From NCBI GenBank assembly GCA_013306675.1, contig JABLUY010000073.1, positions 62,001 to 126,000 on the forward strand: a DNA stretch of 64,000 bases, in the 5' to 3' direction. Positions 48,759-59,316 of the stretch are shown here, piece after piece. Made by a program: the position numbers and the translations under genes. Within the stretch, counting starts at the first letter, position 1; the number at the start of each line of letters is the position of its first letter. Below the pieces are notes generated by a model that was not told the DNA's origin, made no database searches, and saw only the letters and a list, made by a program, of their open reading frames with translations. Origin of the DNA: Thraustochytrium sp. TN22. Lineage: Eukaryota; Sar; Bigyra; Thraustochytrida; Thraustochytriidae.

Positions 48759-50557
48759 CTGCTCCCGCGAGCGCGGCCCGAGGCCGTCCGTGGTCAGTCA
48801 TCCGCCGCTCGCCGGTCCTGCCTCCCCCTCCTCCTCCGCGCCCGCCTCCCCTCCCTCGCTCGCTCGCTCTCCGCCCGCCTGGCCGCCTGCCTGCCTGGCC
48901 TGGCCGCCCGCCCGCCCCTCGCAGCTGCTGCGCCGCGCAGGCCGCCCGCGCGCGCGCCGCCGCTGCCTGCCGCGCGCCGCCTGCCTGCGCCGCAGCCCTC
49001 GGCCCTGCTGCCTGCCCCTCTGCGAGCCGCCCTCCTGCCCGCCTGCCTGTCCGTGTCTGCCGCAACGCACTCGATCTTGGCCTCGCCGTCCTGGATGGCC
49101 CTCGCGGCCTGGGCCCCCGTGAGGGCATAGTACCAGCCCATGGCGGCCTCCCGGTCGTCCTCGCCGCGCTCGTGCGCGGCTGGCTGCCTGCGTGCGCCGC
49201 TGCGTGCGCGCGCGCGTGGGCTGCGTCGGCGGCGTGCGCCGCGCGTGCGCGCGCGCCGGGCGCCGCGCGTGCGCCGCGCGCCGGGCGCCGCGCGTGCGCC
49301 GTTCGAGTCTGCTGCCGCTCGTGGATGCCGCCGCCGCGCCGACCTGCCCCGTCGGCGCGTGCCGGCGCGCTGCGCGCGAGGGGGGGGAGGAAACGGGAGG
49401 AAGGGCTGCTGCGGCGGCCTTGGCCCGAGCGCGCCGCGCCCGCGCCCTCCCCCGGCCCCGTCACCGCGCGGCCGCGCGGCGCCGCGCGGCGTGCGCAAAG
49501 CGGCAGGTATGGCGCGCACACGTGCGCGCGCTGCCTCTAACCAGGCGCCATGAACAGGGGCGCACGGGCGGCGGCGCGGCGGCCGCGCGCGGCCGCCGGA
49601 GGCCGGGAGGCCGCCGGCCGGGTGGGGCCGCGGGCAGGCCGAGCCGGCTGCGCGCCGCAGACGGCCGGCGGAGGCGCGCGGGGCCGCGATGAGCGGTGCA
49701 CGCGGGAAACTTGCCTGGGCGTCGGGGAACGGGGGTAACCGTGCTGCGTCAGAGCGTCGGGCCTTGTCTGGTGCTGGTCGTGGAGGCTTGTGCTGTGGAC
49801 TTTCTCGGCCCGACTCAGAGATGCTTGTCTCATCGTGATTGGCTTGAGCTCTCGAATGGCTGACGTGTTGCAACGTGACGGATTGAATGCGGGGGGCACC
49901 CCTTAATGTCGTTGGTGGTGCGACGCGCTGTGTCCAAGGAGGAGGCCGTCGTGTCATGCGCTCGCGAATGCGAAAGCAACGGCAAATGGCAATTTTGTAC
50001 CGAACAAAGAGATGAACCTGTTGAGGGAATACTTAAAACCAAGGCTGACCCTTTTCTAATGGTCTCGAAGCCTCGAGACAGCGCGCTCTTGCGGCCACAG
50101 GCACCCTCGTTGGGATCAATCAGGCCATGGAACAAAAGTCAACTCAATATGGTACCTCGCCACTTCTTCTTCGTACGTGTACTCGCCGCTTTGCTGCCCG
50201 CTCGTGTGACCCTTTCAACTTGATTGCTGCGATGCCTCGCTTGCTTTATTTCGGTCAAGACTTCTCCGGTTGGTTGCGAGCCGCGGCCGCGCCACCCACT
50301 CCGTGCACAACGTTGCCCTCCTGCTGTGCCTGATCCTGCCATGCGCCCTCCTGCTGTGCCTGGTTCTGCCACGACCTGCTCCTCTTCATGGTCCGCCATG
50401 GCGCTCTTTGCCGACCTCACAGTCCAGAGCTAGACTCGTCGTTTCTGGTTTGACGAGCGCATGCGTGCCGCAGACCGCCCCGGGAGCGGCTTTCGCGCGC
50501 CGCGCCGCCGTGTGCTTTCCTTGTTGAAACAGAGCCTGTTCTTATAAAATACAAATC

Positions 50558-53296
50558 TCACTCACTGTCAGGCTTGCGGGCGCTCAGGACGCCGCCTTCC
50601 ATGCGCATCACCGGCACGCCCATGATGGACATGAACGACGCGTATTGTGAGAAGCGTGAAGGTGCCTCGCCTGCACCACCACGAGATGACGCGTGCGAAA
50701 GGACCCCATCACAAGTCCCAGAGAGGCCGCCTGCTGCTTGTGAGAAGCGCGGCAGAACACAATCCGGTACCACAGCAACGTCCGCAGCTGCTTGTGCGAG
50801 GTGCGACGATGCTGGATCTGCAGCACCTGAATGGGCGTCAACCCGCGAGGGAGCACCTTCCAAGGGACCGAGGAGGTCTGCAGCTGCTTCACGCAGCTTC
50901 ACCGCGTCCTCGCGCCGCTGCACGGCACGCTCGCGCTCCTCGAGGGCTTGCTCGCGCTGTCTCAGGAGCTGCTCTGCCGTGGACTCAGGCAGCGCCACGT
51001 GCTCTGCGGACACCTCGGTCAGCGTCCCATGGTCGGCGGGAACCTCGGTCTGGGTCCCGCGGTGTACACGCGCCTGTACCAAGCGGCGCTTGTCCGCCTC
51101 GAGCTCTCCGATGCGGGCCTCACACTCGCGCAGCTCGCCCTCCAGATCCCGAACGCGCTGTTCTGCCTGCGCGTGCATCGCACGGACCCCCTCAGCCGCT
51201 CCCGCCTCCACAAGTTGCGCCTCGCAGCTACGCACGCGCTCACTTTGCAGTCGGAGCTCCGCTGAAAGCTTCTTGGCTGACGCGGACGTCGCCTGGAGCT
51301 CACTCTCGAGGGCCGCCACGGACGCCTCGAGCGCCTCGGCGCGCGCCTCGCTGGCGTGCAGCTCTTCACGCAGCGCTGCGGTCTCGCGGGCGAGTCGCTC
51401 GCGCGCCTCGCGCATCAATGCCTCGTGCCGTACCTCCACCTCGCGTGCGCGGGCGTCCATGGCCTCGTGCTCCTCGGTCATGCGCTGACGAAGCGCACCC
51501 AACTCATCGCCCTTGCGCTGCAGAGCATCCTCCAAGCGCGCGTTAACCTCGCCGTCCTCGCGGAGCTGCGCCTCATACTGGCCAAGGCGGCCCTCCGCCG
51601 CCTCCAAGGCCTTGGAACGCTCCTGCAGGCCTCGCCTTGCCTCCCGAAGCCGCGCCTGCAAGTGCTCCGTGTAAAGGTCCTCAATCGCGCTCTTGTCGCT
51701 GTGGCCCTCGCTGCGCGGAGGCGGCGTCGTCAGCGAGGCACGTCGCGACGCCTTGTAGCTGTAGTGGTGTTGACCGTTGTTGTTGTTGTTGCTGCTGGTG
51801 CTGCTGCTACTGGCGAAGCGCGAGGCCCGCGATGCGGGCGGCGACACGAGGTAGACCGGGAGATCGTGTTCGGGTGCATCCGAGAAGCGCAGCTGCTCGC
51901 GTTGTGCCACGACAAGGAGCTTGCGGAAACGGCGGCGCTGCTCCTCCGCCTCGGCGTCGGCGTCGCGCACCTCCATAACCGGGGCGCTCTGGGCGCGCAG
52001 CAGCGCCACCTTGCGCTTGAGCTGCTCGATGACCAACTCAGGCGCCTGCGATTGGTGCCGCGTCGCCTGGATCGGCACGCGCGCCGCCGTGCTCGCAAAG
52101 TGCAGCGTGCGCCGCGACTCCTCCTTGAACTGCCGTGCAGGCGTGATGCAGCAGATCACGCACACCAACGAGTCGCCGCGCAGCGCCGGCTTGAGGATGC
52201 GCGTCAGCTTGCTCGTGCGGAAGCTCACGTGCTGCGCGTTGCCCTCCGCCAGCTTCGCCATGGCCAACGCCAGCGCTAGCAGGCTCTGGTTGATGTTGCG
52301 TGCCTCCGCGATCTGCGATCCGCTCGCCTTGCTCGACCGCATGGACTCACTTCCCGCCAGGTCCACAAAGTTGAGCTGTGCCGACAGCTTCGAGCCGTCC
52401 TCCAAGGATACGCTCGACACGTGCGCCGTCAGGATCGTATGCGCGCGGCTGCTGCGCTCGTTCATGCCCGTTGCGCTCACGTGCCGCATGCGCTCGCCGC
52501 GCTGCAGGACCGCCAGGGCCTCCGCCACGGAGCTGGCCGGTGTCCGGCTCGCCGACAGCGTCACGCCGCCCTTGGCGTTGTCGCGCACCGACACTGGCTG
52601 CGCGCGCGCGCCGCCGCCCGGGCCGCCGCGCGACCCCGGCGACGGCGTCTGCGTCATCGCCGCCGCTCCTCCGCGAAGAGCCCCGCGTTTGGTCGGCGTG
52701 CGAAAGTCCGAGGTCTCCTCGGCCGTTGCCTCGCACAGGAGGTCGCCGATCACCTCGTTGTACACCTCCACGTACGAGAGCGCCACCGAGTACGCGCGCC
52801 GCTCGCGGGCGTTGCGGCGGTCCACCTCCTCGAAGAGCCGCGCCAGCCCAAGTTGGACCGCGCCGCACTCCTCGTCGCGCGCGCCGCGCTCCACACCGCT
52901 CCCGAACATTGTGTATGTCTTGCCGCTGCTCGTCTGCCCGTACACAAGCGCCGTGCCGTGGAAGCCCTCCAGCACGTGCGGCACGAGGTGCGCCACAGTC
53001 TCCTCGAAGACAGCCGCATTGCTGGCGCCGCCGTCGAACACACGGTCGAACTGCCACGTCTTGTCCTCCTTGGTGCAGCTCTCCACAACCGCGCGCCCGT
53101 TCTCTTCGACGCGCCACGGGCTCACCGCCGCCGCCCCGGCCACGGGCCGCACGCGCACGCAGACCTTGATGCGCTGCTGCGCAGCGCCCGCCGGGCCCGC
53201 CTCATCGCCGCCGGACCCAGTTGATGACCGCGACGAGCTCACCGCCGACGCCGTGTCCTCGTACTTGCACTCTTCCTCGTCCTCCTCGCGCGCCAT
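50558..53296 (-). CDS. Kinesin motor protein (kinesin-7/CENP-E-like motor)
   Basis: A 912-aa N-terminal-motor kinesin. The motor (about 40-400) starts IKVCVRVRPVAG; P-loop GQTSSGKTYTMFG is at 120, switch I NERSSRAHTI, switch II DLAGSES at 312, and then NINQSLLALALAMAKL and FRTSKLTRILKPALRGDSLV. The last block and ICCITPA resemble kinesin-7. A long Glu/Arg-rich coiled coil spans about 550-800, and the tail is short and disordered. Motor inserts are present before switch I (TPTKRGALRGGAAAMTQTPS region), near loop 9, in a place usually compact. It would be a plus-end microtubule motor, for mitosis or cilia; the class assignment is tentative. ATG at 53296 is first in frame; no intron. Confidence 0.92.
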   Translation of the reverse strand: MAREEDEEECKYEDTASAVSSSRSSTGSGGDEAGPAGAAQQRIKVCVRVRPVAGAAAVSPWRVEENGRAVVESCTKEDKTWQFDRVFDGGASNAAVFEETVAHLVPHVLEGFHGTALVYGQTSSGKTYTMFGSGVERGARDEECGAVQLGLARLFEEVDRRNARERRAYSVALSYVEVYNEVIGDLLCEATAEETSDFRTPTKRGALRGGAAAMTQTPSPGSRGGPGGGARAQPVSVRDNAKGGVTLSASRTPASSVAEALAVLQRGERMRHVSATGMNERSSRAHTILTAHVSSVSLEDGSKLSAQLNFVDLAGSESMRSSKASGSQIAEARNINQSLLALALAMAKLAEGNAQHVSFRTSKLTRILKPALRGDSLVCVICCITPARQFKEESRRTLHFASTAARVPIQATRHQSQAPELVIEQLKRKVALLRAQSAPVMEVRDADAEAEEQRRRFRKLLVVAQREQLRFSDAPEHDLPVYLVSPPASRASRFASSSSTSSNNNNNGQHHYSYKASRRASLTTPPPRSEGHSDKSAIEDLYTEHLQARLREARRGLQERSKALEAAEGRLGQYEAQLREDGEVNARLEDALQRKGDELGALRQRMTEEHEAMDARAREVEVRHEALMREARERLARETAALREELHASEARAEALEASVAALESELQATSASAKKLSAELRLQSERVRSCEAQLVEAGAAEGVRAMHAQAEQRVRDLEGELRECEARIGELEADKRRLVQARVHRGTQTEVPADHGTLTEVSAEHVALPESTAEQLLRQREQALEERERAVQRREDAVKLREAAADLLGPLEGAPSRVDAHSGAADPASSHLAQAAADVAVVPDCVLPRFSQAAGGLSGTCDGVLSHASSRGGAGEAPSRFSQYASFMSIMGVPVMRMEGGVLSARKPDSE

Positions 53297-53704
53297 CGCG
53301 GCTCTCGCTTACGAGCGAGCGATGCGCAAGAGGCCTGTGTTTGGCGCTGCGGCTGCGCGGCTCTGGGCGCCGCGCGGCGCCGCCACCGAGTTTGAGTTCG
53401 CCGCTGTGAGTCCGGGCTGCCGATCATCATTTTATGCGATGAGCGTTACGAACCGAGAACGTGTGCACCACCTCACTGCACTGACGCTCACTGACGCCGC
53501 TCACTGACGCGGCGGCTTACTGTAAATGCCTAAAAATAAATTACTTGTACTACACTGCGCTGCGGCAGTCTCAGGGGACTTTGCGAGGCCACAGGCACCG
53601 TGACGGGCGCGCACGGGCATTGACAGTTCGTTGCTGGCAGTCCCTCTCGTGCTGGTGCTGTGCCATGCCTGAGGACCAGCAGGGAAGGGAAGTGTGCCAT
53701 GAGG
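53297..53704. other. Spacer upstream of kinesin
   Basis: 408 bp between two minus-strand genes: kinesin promoter and the 3' flank of the UPF0739-like gene. An AT-rich patch lies at 53525-53550; CACTGACGC repeats occur near 53470-53510. No gene. Confidence 0.6.
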
Positions 53705-54543
53705 TCACAGCGCGAGTGACCATGATGTGGCCGTGCGCCGCGACACTTTCCATGCTTCCACGCAGCGCCGTGAGAAGCTCTCGGCGAAGCGAGCGCGATG
53801 CGCGAGGACCGAGCTGCGGATCAACGTCTGGACGTGCAAATCTGCGCCCAGGCCTGCAGGCAGAGAAAAGGACAGCAGCGGGTTCGGGCTGATGGGCGCG
53901 CAGCGCACTTCCCAGAGCTCCAAGGTCTGGCAAGCGTCCGCGCCAGAGGCGCCGCCACTCCCATCTGCGAGGCTATAGACGACCGGGTACTCGAGCAGCC
54001 AGCCGGCAAAGGCCACGAGCTCCTCGCCAGTCCCCAAATCCACGTCGACGAGGCGTGCGCGAGGTCCTGCGTGCCGCAACGCCGCGAGCAGTCGAGCAAG
54101 CTTCGGCTTGAGTCCTGCCGGGGCCTGCTCGTGCAGCGTCGCACTCGCGTCGAGCGCCACGAAGAGCGGCATCTCGCCCGCCCAGAGCCGCGCGCGGAGG
54201 CGGTCCATGTTCACGACAAACACCGAGCCCTCCCCGATCAACCTCACAACGCGCGTCGCCACGCTCCCGTCGAGCTCTTCCACGACGCGCGCTGTGAGCT
54301 CCGCATCCTGCAGCATCTGTCGACCGCGGCCCCGTCAGCCTTGCCCTTCTCCCCTCCGGCGCCCTGCACCGCACGCACCTTGACCGGGAAGTTGGCGTCC
54401 AGGAGCGCGGCCGTGCGCACGCCCTTGGCGCACATCTTCACCGCAGCGCAGGCCTCCTGCGCCTTTGCGAGCGGCCCTTTGACCAGTCTGCGCAGCTTCT
54501 CCTCCTCCTCCCCGTCCTCCCCTTGCCTGCGGTCCTCGTCCAT
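53705..54543 (-). CDS. UPF0739/C1orf74-like protein, two exons
   Basis: Predicted 258-aa protein from exon 1 (54379-54543, 55 codons ending NFPVK) and exon 2 (53705-54316, 203 codons beginning MLQDAELTARVVEELDG), joined in phase 0 across a 62-nt intron (54317-54378). The intron has donor GTGCGT after AAG, a CTGAC branch-point-like motif and a GACAG acceptor. Conserved-looking blocks are VVNMDRLRARLWAGEMPLFV, LVDVDLGTGEELVAFAGWLL followed by EYPVVY, and LLSFSLPAGLG. These and the length (family about 270 aa) recall the UPF0739 (C1orf74) family of unknown function; the assignment is from memory of the motif pattern and not certain. It is divergent from the TBC gene, with 480 bp between starts. 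Confidence 0.6.
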
Positions 54544-54583
54544 GGCGACGGCGCCGAGCGCGACGGCCAGCGCGCGCTGTGCG

Positions 54584-54614
<31 letters not shown>

Positions 54615-55023
54615 GTCGGCGTCAGTCTTGCCGGCATGCCTCGCGCCGACCTCGGAGCGGGCACGCACCCGGGAGCGCGCGTCCAGCAGCGGCCGCGCGC
54701 GCGGCAGCGCCCAGAGCAGCGCGGCAGCGGCCATCGCCTGCCAGCCGGGCGACGGAGCCGCGCGGACCTGGTCTGGCAGCGCCTGTCATCAAGGAGAAGA
54801 TGAAGATGGCGCTGTCGTTGACGCCGATTTTGAACGGCCCACCGCCGCGGCGGCGGCGCGGCAGACGCGCGCGGCGGGCGGCGCGGCGGGCGCGGCGCGG
54901 CGCGGCGCGCGGCGCGGCGGCGCGGCGCGGCGCGGCGCGGCGCGGCGCGGCGCAGCGCGGCGGCGCGGCGGCTGGCTGCGGGCGGCGCGGGCGGGCGGCG
55001 GCGCGGCGCCGGGCGGCGGCGGC
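54544..55023. promoter_or_regulatory. Divergent spacer upstream of the TBC gene
   Basis: 480 bp between divergent starts, presumably with both promoters. Its right part (about 54845-55020) is a run of GCGGCGCGGC-type repeats. The TBC reading frame stays open through all of it, but without an ATG and with only Arg/Ala/Gly composition. Confidence 0.45.
54893..54965. repeat. GGCGC-type pentanucleotide repeat
   Basis: Roughly a dozen imperfect tandem copies of GGCGC just upstream of the TBC protein start codon; likely to be polymorphic and structured. Confidence 0.8.
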
Positions 55024-58000
55024 ATGGAGGCGACGAGCCCGCGCGGCGGCGCGCGCGCGGCAACGGCGCTGCCGCCGCTGGAGCTGCTGTCGCGGCGGCG
55101 GCCGCGGACGGCGGACGGCGGGTCGTCGGCGTCGAGGCCGTCGAGGTCGTCGTCGAGGTCGTCGTCGCCGCGCGAGGGCGACGGGTCGTCCAAGGCCGGC
55201 AGCGGCAGGGGCGCCACGCAGAGCGACAAGGTGCGGAGCGGGAGCAGGATGCTGCGCGGAGGCGCGCACGCGCGCTCGCGCACCGCGGACGCCGAGATGA
55301 TCAGAATGTCGGCGGCGCTCGCTGGCATAGAAGGCGATGGCCTGGCGGACCTGGAGGGCAGTGGGCGCAGCGACGCCAGCACGGAGCACAGCGGCGCGTC
55401 GGGACGGGCCGGGCGCGTGCGGCGCGTCGCCAGCGAGCCGCGCGTCGTGCTCGGGCTGGACCTGACGCAGCGCGGGCTGGCCAAGCTCGAGTCCGACGAG
55501 CAGCAGGTGTTTTTGACGTCCGAGGACGAGGAGAATAGCTCCGAAGCCTCGGAAGGCGGCGGTGGCGGCGGCGGCGGCGGCGGCGGAGGGGGAGGTGGAG
55601 GAGGGGACAATCGCAGCCTCGGTGCCGCGCCGGATGCCGATGCCGAAGGTGAGTCGCTCAGTCCCTTTTCGATGCGCTGGAAAAAGTCCAAGCGCGCGCC
55701 CGCAGCCTCGCGCAAGAAGCGCAGACCACGCCGCGGCAAAAAGGAGGAGGCTGTGCAGCACTCCTACTACATGGACGACAACGGCGAGGTGCGCGACGAG
55801 TACGGCTTCAAAGTTGAAGACTCCGAGCGCAAGATGCTCTGCGCGCCCACGCGCCCAGACACCAACCATGCGCCCGTCCCGCACGAAGCCAAGAAGCGCA
55901 TCCTCAGTCAGGAGGCGCTCAAGCGCCGTCAGCGCCGCGCATGGGCCGAGGTGCTCGATAGCGTCGGGGGCTCCTTTTCCAACATGCCGGCCGGCGCCTT
56001 CCAGCGCTGGCGCAAGTACTACGCCATGGAGCAGTCCGAGGACAGCGCGGACCGCTACCTCTTGCACATCTCGTCCCCGGTGCCAGCCGCCGTGCCTCCG
56101 GACCTGGCCTCGCCCACCTTTCGCCATCGCCGCCAGAACTCCGCCAGCTCCGACTCGCAGGTTAGCCAAGACGGCGACAAGGATAGCCCCAAGCGCGGTG
56201 TGGCCGGCGGCAGCAACGGCAGCAGCAGCGGCGCGCGCTCGCTCAGCTCCTTTGGCTTCCATGTAGAGACTGTTGTGCGTAAGTTGCGCATTCGGAGCCA
56301 CCACCGCAAGCGTCATGACCGTGCCGACGACGGCGGCAGCTTTGGCGAGGACAACACCGGCGAAGCCTCCTCGCCCCACCCGCTCCACGACGATGCAGAG
56401 ACGGAAGAGAAGCACGTGCACCAGCCGCGCCGCGCGAGCCTGCCCCATCCCGTCGCCGAAGCACGCGCGACCGCGGGGAGCAGCGTGCGCCGCACCAGCT
56501 TCCCGCCCCAGACGGACCACTGTGAGTCGGGCGCAGCGTCGCCGCCTCTGCCGCCATTCGACCGCCCCGCGAGCTCCGGCCCGGCGTCCGGCTCCCCAGA
56601 GCCCGTGTCCGGCTCGCAGATTCGCCAGGTCACGAACGCCATCCGGCACTTTGGCATCCCGCCCCGCTTCCGCCGCGAGCTCTGGCTCATGAGCTCCGGC
56701 GCCCTCGAGAAGCAGCGCGACAGCGGGCCCACCGAGCAATACGAGCATCTGGTCGACTGCGCCACCTCAGGCGCCCGCATGCCTGAGATGGCGGAGATCA
56801 TCGAGCGCGACCTGCACCGCACCTTCCCGACGAACTACCACTTTGAGAACGAGGAAGGCATCACGCGCATGCGCCGCGTTCTGCTTGCGTACTCGCTGCG
56901 CAATCGCGCCATCGGATACTGCCAGAGTATGAACTTTTTGGTCGCCGTCCTGCTCCTGCACATGGACGAGAACCTCGCCTTTTGGGTTCTCGCCAGTATT
57001 GTCGAGGACCTCGTCCCGGGCCACTACACAAAGCAGATGACTGGTATGCACGTCGACCAGCGCGTCTTCGAGTCGCTCGTCAAGCAGAAACTGCCCAAGC
57101 TGCACGCGCACCTCGAGGCGCTCGAGTTCCCTCTCGAGTTTGTCACCTACCAGTGGTTCCTCTGCCTTTTTGTCAACTCCCTCCCGCTCGACACCACGTT
57201 GCGCATCTGGGACTGCTTCTTGCACGAGGGCGTCAAGGCGCTCTTCCGGGCGGGTCTCGCCATCCTCATGATTTTGCAAAAGGACATCCTCGCGTGCACC
57301 AGCTTTCAGGAAGTCTACAGCTGCGTTTCGCTCGCCGACAACCTCGAGCTCAAGGCCATGCTCTCCCCGGACCGTGTGCTCAAGCTAGCGTATGACCCCA
57401 TGGTCTTTCGCTCCTTCCCTTCGGCCCGCATCGCGCAGTTGCGCTCTCTCCATCTCCCCGTCGTCATGGACAACCTCGGTCACCAGGCCGAGTGGAACGA
57501 AACGCCCTCCTCCGCGGCCGCGGCCTCCACAGGCAGTCCACGGGCTAGCAAGGCGGATGGCAACACTGCCGCCGCCGCCGCTGCCGCCCCGGGTCTTCTG
57601 CATGTAGAGGAGGAGGGCGAGGAAGACGGCGAGGAAGAAGAGGACCCTGGGGCCGGAGACGAGGAGGAGATGTCCGCCAGCATTACCGGGGCGATGGCGC
57701 AGAGCGGTGCTGCCGCGACGCAAAATGGCGCCGGCCTGGCTGCAGATGGCTTGCATCCAGGGCCGGCGGCCCTCCAAAAGCCCGCTTCACCGGTTCTGGA
57801 TCGTACGTCGTCCTCTTCACCGGCCCGGCCGGCGCCGCTGGTCACGTCCCCAACGCCGGTCTCCCGCATGGCGCATGCCAGCTCTGAGACCGTGCTTCCA
57901 CGCCAGGATAGCATGGACCCTGCCGGCACGCCGCTGCCGGTGCGCAGCTCGCAGTCCACCTCGGGCTCCTTTCGGGATGTGCCATCGCTACGCCGAAAGG

Positions 58001-59139
58001 TGTCTCGGCGGCCGTCCACGTCCTTCAAGTACCAGCTGCGCAAGGAGAGCGATCCACTCGTCACGCTCTCTCAGCTCGGCCTGCACAACTACCCGGGCCA
58101 TCCAAGCCAAGGCCACCGCCCCACGTCCATGAGCCTCACGTCGCCGAGCAGCCCGGACGCCGAGGCAGATCTTTCGCCGCCCGACCTGCAGCGTCGCGCC
58201 ACGGCCGACTCGCTCGCCTCCGCACCGCGCGACGCCAGCGCCAACGCCGCTGCCTCGCACATTGACCTCCTCGTCGCGTCCGCCGCAGCAACGCAGGTCG
58301 ACGAAGTGGGCTCCGACTCGGGCTCCGACGCACGCGACGACAGCTTCGTGGGCTCCATCATCGGGCCCGGCATTTCAGCGGGGCCACCGCGCCCCGCCGC
58401 GCGCTCAGATGCCGCCGAGAGCACCGCCACCGCGGAGGAGGAAGAGAACGACGATGACGACGAGGAGGAGGAGGAGGATGCGGATGACGACGAGGAGGAC
58501 GACCACGTGGACGACGATGCGGGCGTGCCGCGCGAGTTCTCTGAGCTGCTTCCCTCGCTCGCCTATGTCATGTCGGCGAGACAGGTCGACATTGACGAGC
58601 AGGACCTCCCCGGAGCCGCGACGCCTCTCCGCAGGCGCTCGCGCAAGCCTTCGGCGGCAGGTCGACCCTCCGGCCCTCCCTCGACGCCGCAACCGCACCC
58701 GGGACCGCAGAGACAGGCCGCCGACGGCAGCGAGCCCGGCTCTCCTGGTTTTGTCGAGGACCGTCCGGCCACTGCCCCGCTCTTCGCTCGCCGCAGCAAC
58801 GGCAGTAGCAGCAGTAGCACGAGCAGCGGCGGCGCGAGCAGCGACGACCGCGCGGCAGGCCACTGGGTTGGTGACGAGGGTATTCGCGTGCGCAGTGGCA
58901 CTCGCGGCGACGATGAGGGCATTCGCGTCACTGGCACCGCCTCGTCTCCCGGCGAGAGCACCTCGCCGGCGCCGCGTCCGGTGGCGGGGGGCATCGGCGC
59001 GGCGCCGGCCTCGTCCCGGACGTCGACTGCTGCGAGCCCGACAGCGAGTCCTGACCCCGTGTCGGGCGAGGCGACCAAGGACAAGAAGAAGAAGCGCGGC
59101 CTCTTTTCGCGCATCCGCCAGAACCGCAAGTCCTTGTGA
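55024..59139 (+). CDS. TBC-domain Rab GTPase-activating protein
   Basis: A 1,371-aa RabGAP with its TBC domain at about 535-800: FGIPPRFRRELWLMSSGALE, the arginine finger motif IERDLHR (Arg599), the glutamine finger YCQSMN (Gln634), and YQWFLCLFVNSLPLDTTLRI followed by WDCFLHEG. Both catalytic residues are present, so it should accelerate GTP hydrolysis by a Rab. The pattern, including the E-x-GI-x-R-RRVLLAYSLRN stretch, is nearest TBC1D8/TBC1D9-type domains, but the GRAM domains of those proteins are not seen. Long disordered flanks carry a poly-Gly run (about 178-195), acidic tracts and Ser-rich parts; the end is KKKKRGLFSRIRQNRKSL, a basic tail that may contact membranes. ATG at 55024 was chosen; 167 upstream codons are open but start with TTG. 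Confidence 0.92.
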   Translation: MEATSPRGGARAATALPPLELLSRRRPRTADGGSSASRPSRSSSRSSSPREGDGSSKAGSGRGATQSDKVRSGSRMLRGGAHARSRTADAEMIRMSAALAGIEGDGLADLEGSGRSDASTEHSGASGRAGRVRRVASEPRVVLGLDLTQRGLAKLESDEQQVFLTSEDEENSSEASEGGGGGGGGGGGGGGGGGDNRSLGAAPDADAEGESLSPFSMRWKKSKRAPAASRKKRRPRRGKKEEAVQHSYYMDDNGEVRDEYGFKVEDSERKMLCAPTRPDTNHAPVPHEAKKRILSQEALKRRQRRAWAEVLDSVGGSFSNMPAGAFQRWRKYYAMEQSEDSADRYLLHISSPVPAAVPPDLASPTFRHRRQNSASSDSQVSQDGDKDSPKRGVAGGSNGSSSGARSLSSFGFHVETVVRKLRIRSHHRKRHDRADDGGSFGEDNTGEASSPHPLHDDAETEEKHVHQPRRASLPHPVAEARATAGSSVRRTSFPPQTDHCESGAASPPLPPFDRPASSGPASGSPEPVSGSQIRQVTNAIRHFGIPPRFRRELWLMSSGALEKQRDSGPTEQYEHLVDCATSGARMPEMAEIIERDLHRTFPTNYHFENEEGITRMRRVLLAYSLRNRAIGYCQSMNFLVAVLLLHMDENLAFWVLASIVEDLVPGHYTKQMTGMHVDQRVFESLVKQKLPKLHAHLEALEFPLEFVTYQWFLCLFVNSLPLDTTLRIWDCFLHEGVKALFRAGLAILMILQKDILACTSFQEVYSCVSLADNLELKAMLSPDRVLKLAYDPMVFRSFPSARIAQLRSLHLPVVMDNLGHQAEWNETPSSAAAASTGSPRASKADGNTAAAAAAAPGLLHVEEEGEEDGEEEEDPGAGDEEEMSASITGAMAQSGAAATQNGAGLAADGLHPGPAALQKPASPVLDRTSSSSPARPAPLVTSPTPVSRMAHASSETVLPRQDSMDPAGTPLPVRSSQSTSGSFRDVPSLRRKVSRRPSTSFKYQLRKESDPLVTLSQLGLHNYPGHPSQGHRPTSMSLTSPSSPDAEADLSPPDLQRRATADSLASAPRDASANAAASHIDLLVASAAATQVDEVGSDSGSDARDDSFVGSIIGPGISAGPPRPAARSDAAESTATAEEEENDDDDEEEEEDADDDEEDDHVDDDAGVPREFSELLPSLAYVMSARQVDIDEQDLPGAATPLRRRSRKPSAAGRPSGPPSTPQPHPGPQRQAADGSEPGSPGFVEDRPATAPLFARRSNGSSSSSTSSGGASSDDRAAGHWVGDEGIRVRSGTRGDDEGIRVTGTASSPGESTSPAPRPVAGGIGAAPASSRTSTAASPTASPDPVSGEATKDKKKKRGLFSRIRQNRKSL

Positions 59140-59316
59140 AGATGCCGACAATGCGTCAAGTCGGTCGGTTGGGCGGGAGGGAGGGAGGCGATGAGCCCAA
59201 GACATCACACTACACATCGCGTCCCGAAGCGAGATGGCGCAACGCGAGCCTCTCTCCCTCTACGTATAGGATCAAGCACCGTTGTACATCCCCCCCAATT
59301 TGTTTTGAGTTCTCAG

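Larger units (their letters stand above)
47882..50557. other. 2.7-kb GC-rich spacer with LRR exon remnants
   Basis: The first 400 bp are the PEX11 upstream region, rich in GCTCGCGC repeats. Two leucine-rich-repeat cassette exons lie at 48314 and 48675. The stretch 49140-49700 is almost purely G and C with GCGC alternation and a doubled unit near 49246-49290. From about 49740 composition becomes normal. No complete gene was found. Confidence 0.6.

Noticed and set aside
49070-49145. Third LRR exon (reads MGWYYALTGAQAARAIQDGE on the minus strand)
   Set aside because: Spacing between possible AG and GT signals is 77, not 84 nt, and the leucine pattern is weak. Kept only as a mention.
49906-50223. 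Plus-strand 105-codon frame as a gene
   Set aside because: Partly ordinary composition, but no homology, and the complementary strand is equally open; not supportable.
50530-50557. TATA box (TATAAAA near 50543)
   Set aside because: It lies just past the kinesin stop on the 3' side, with no plus-strand gene starting downstream; more likely part of an AT-rich 3' region.
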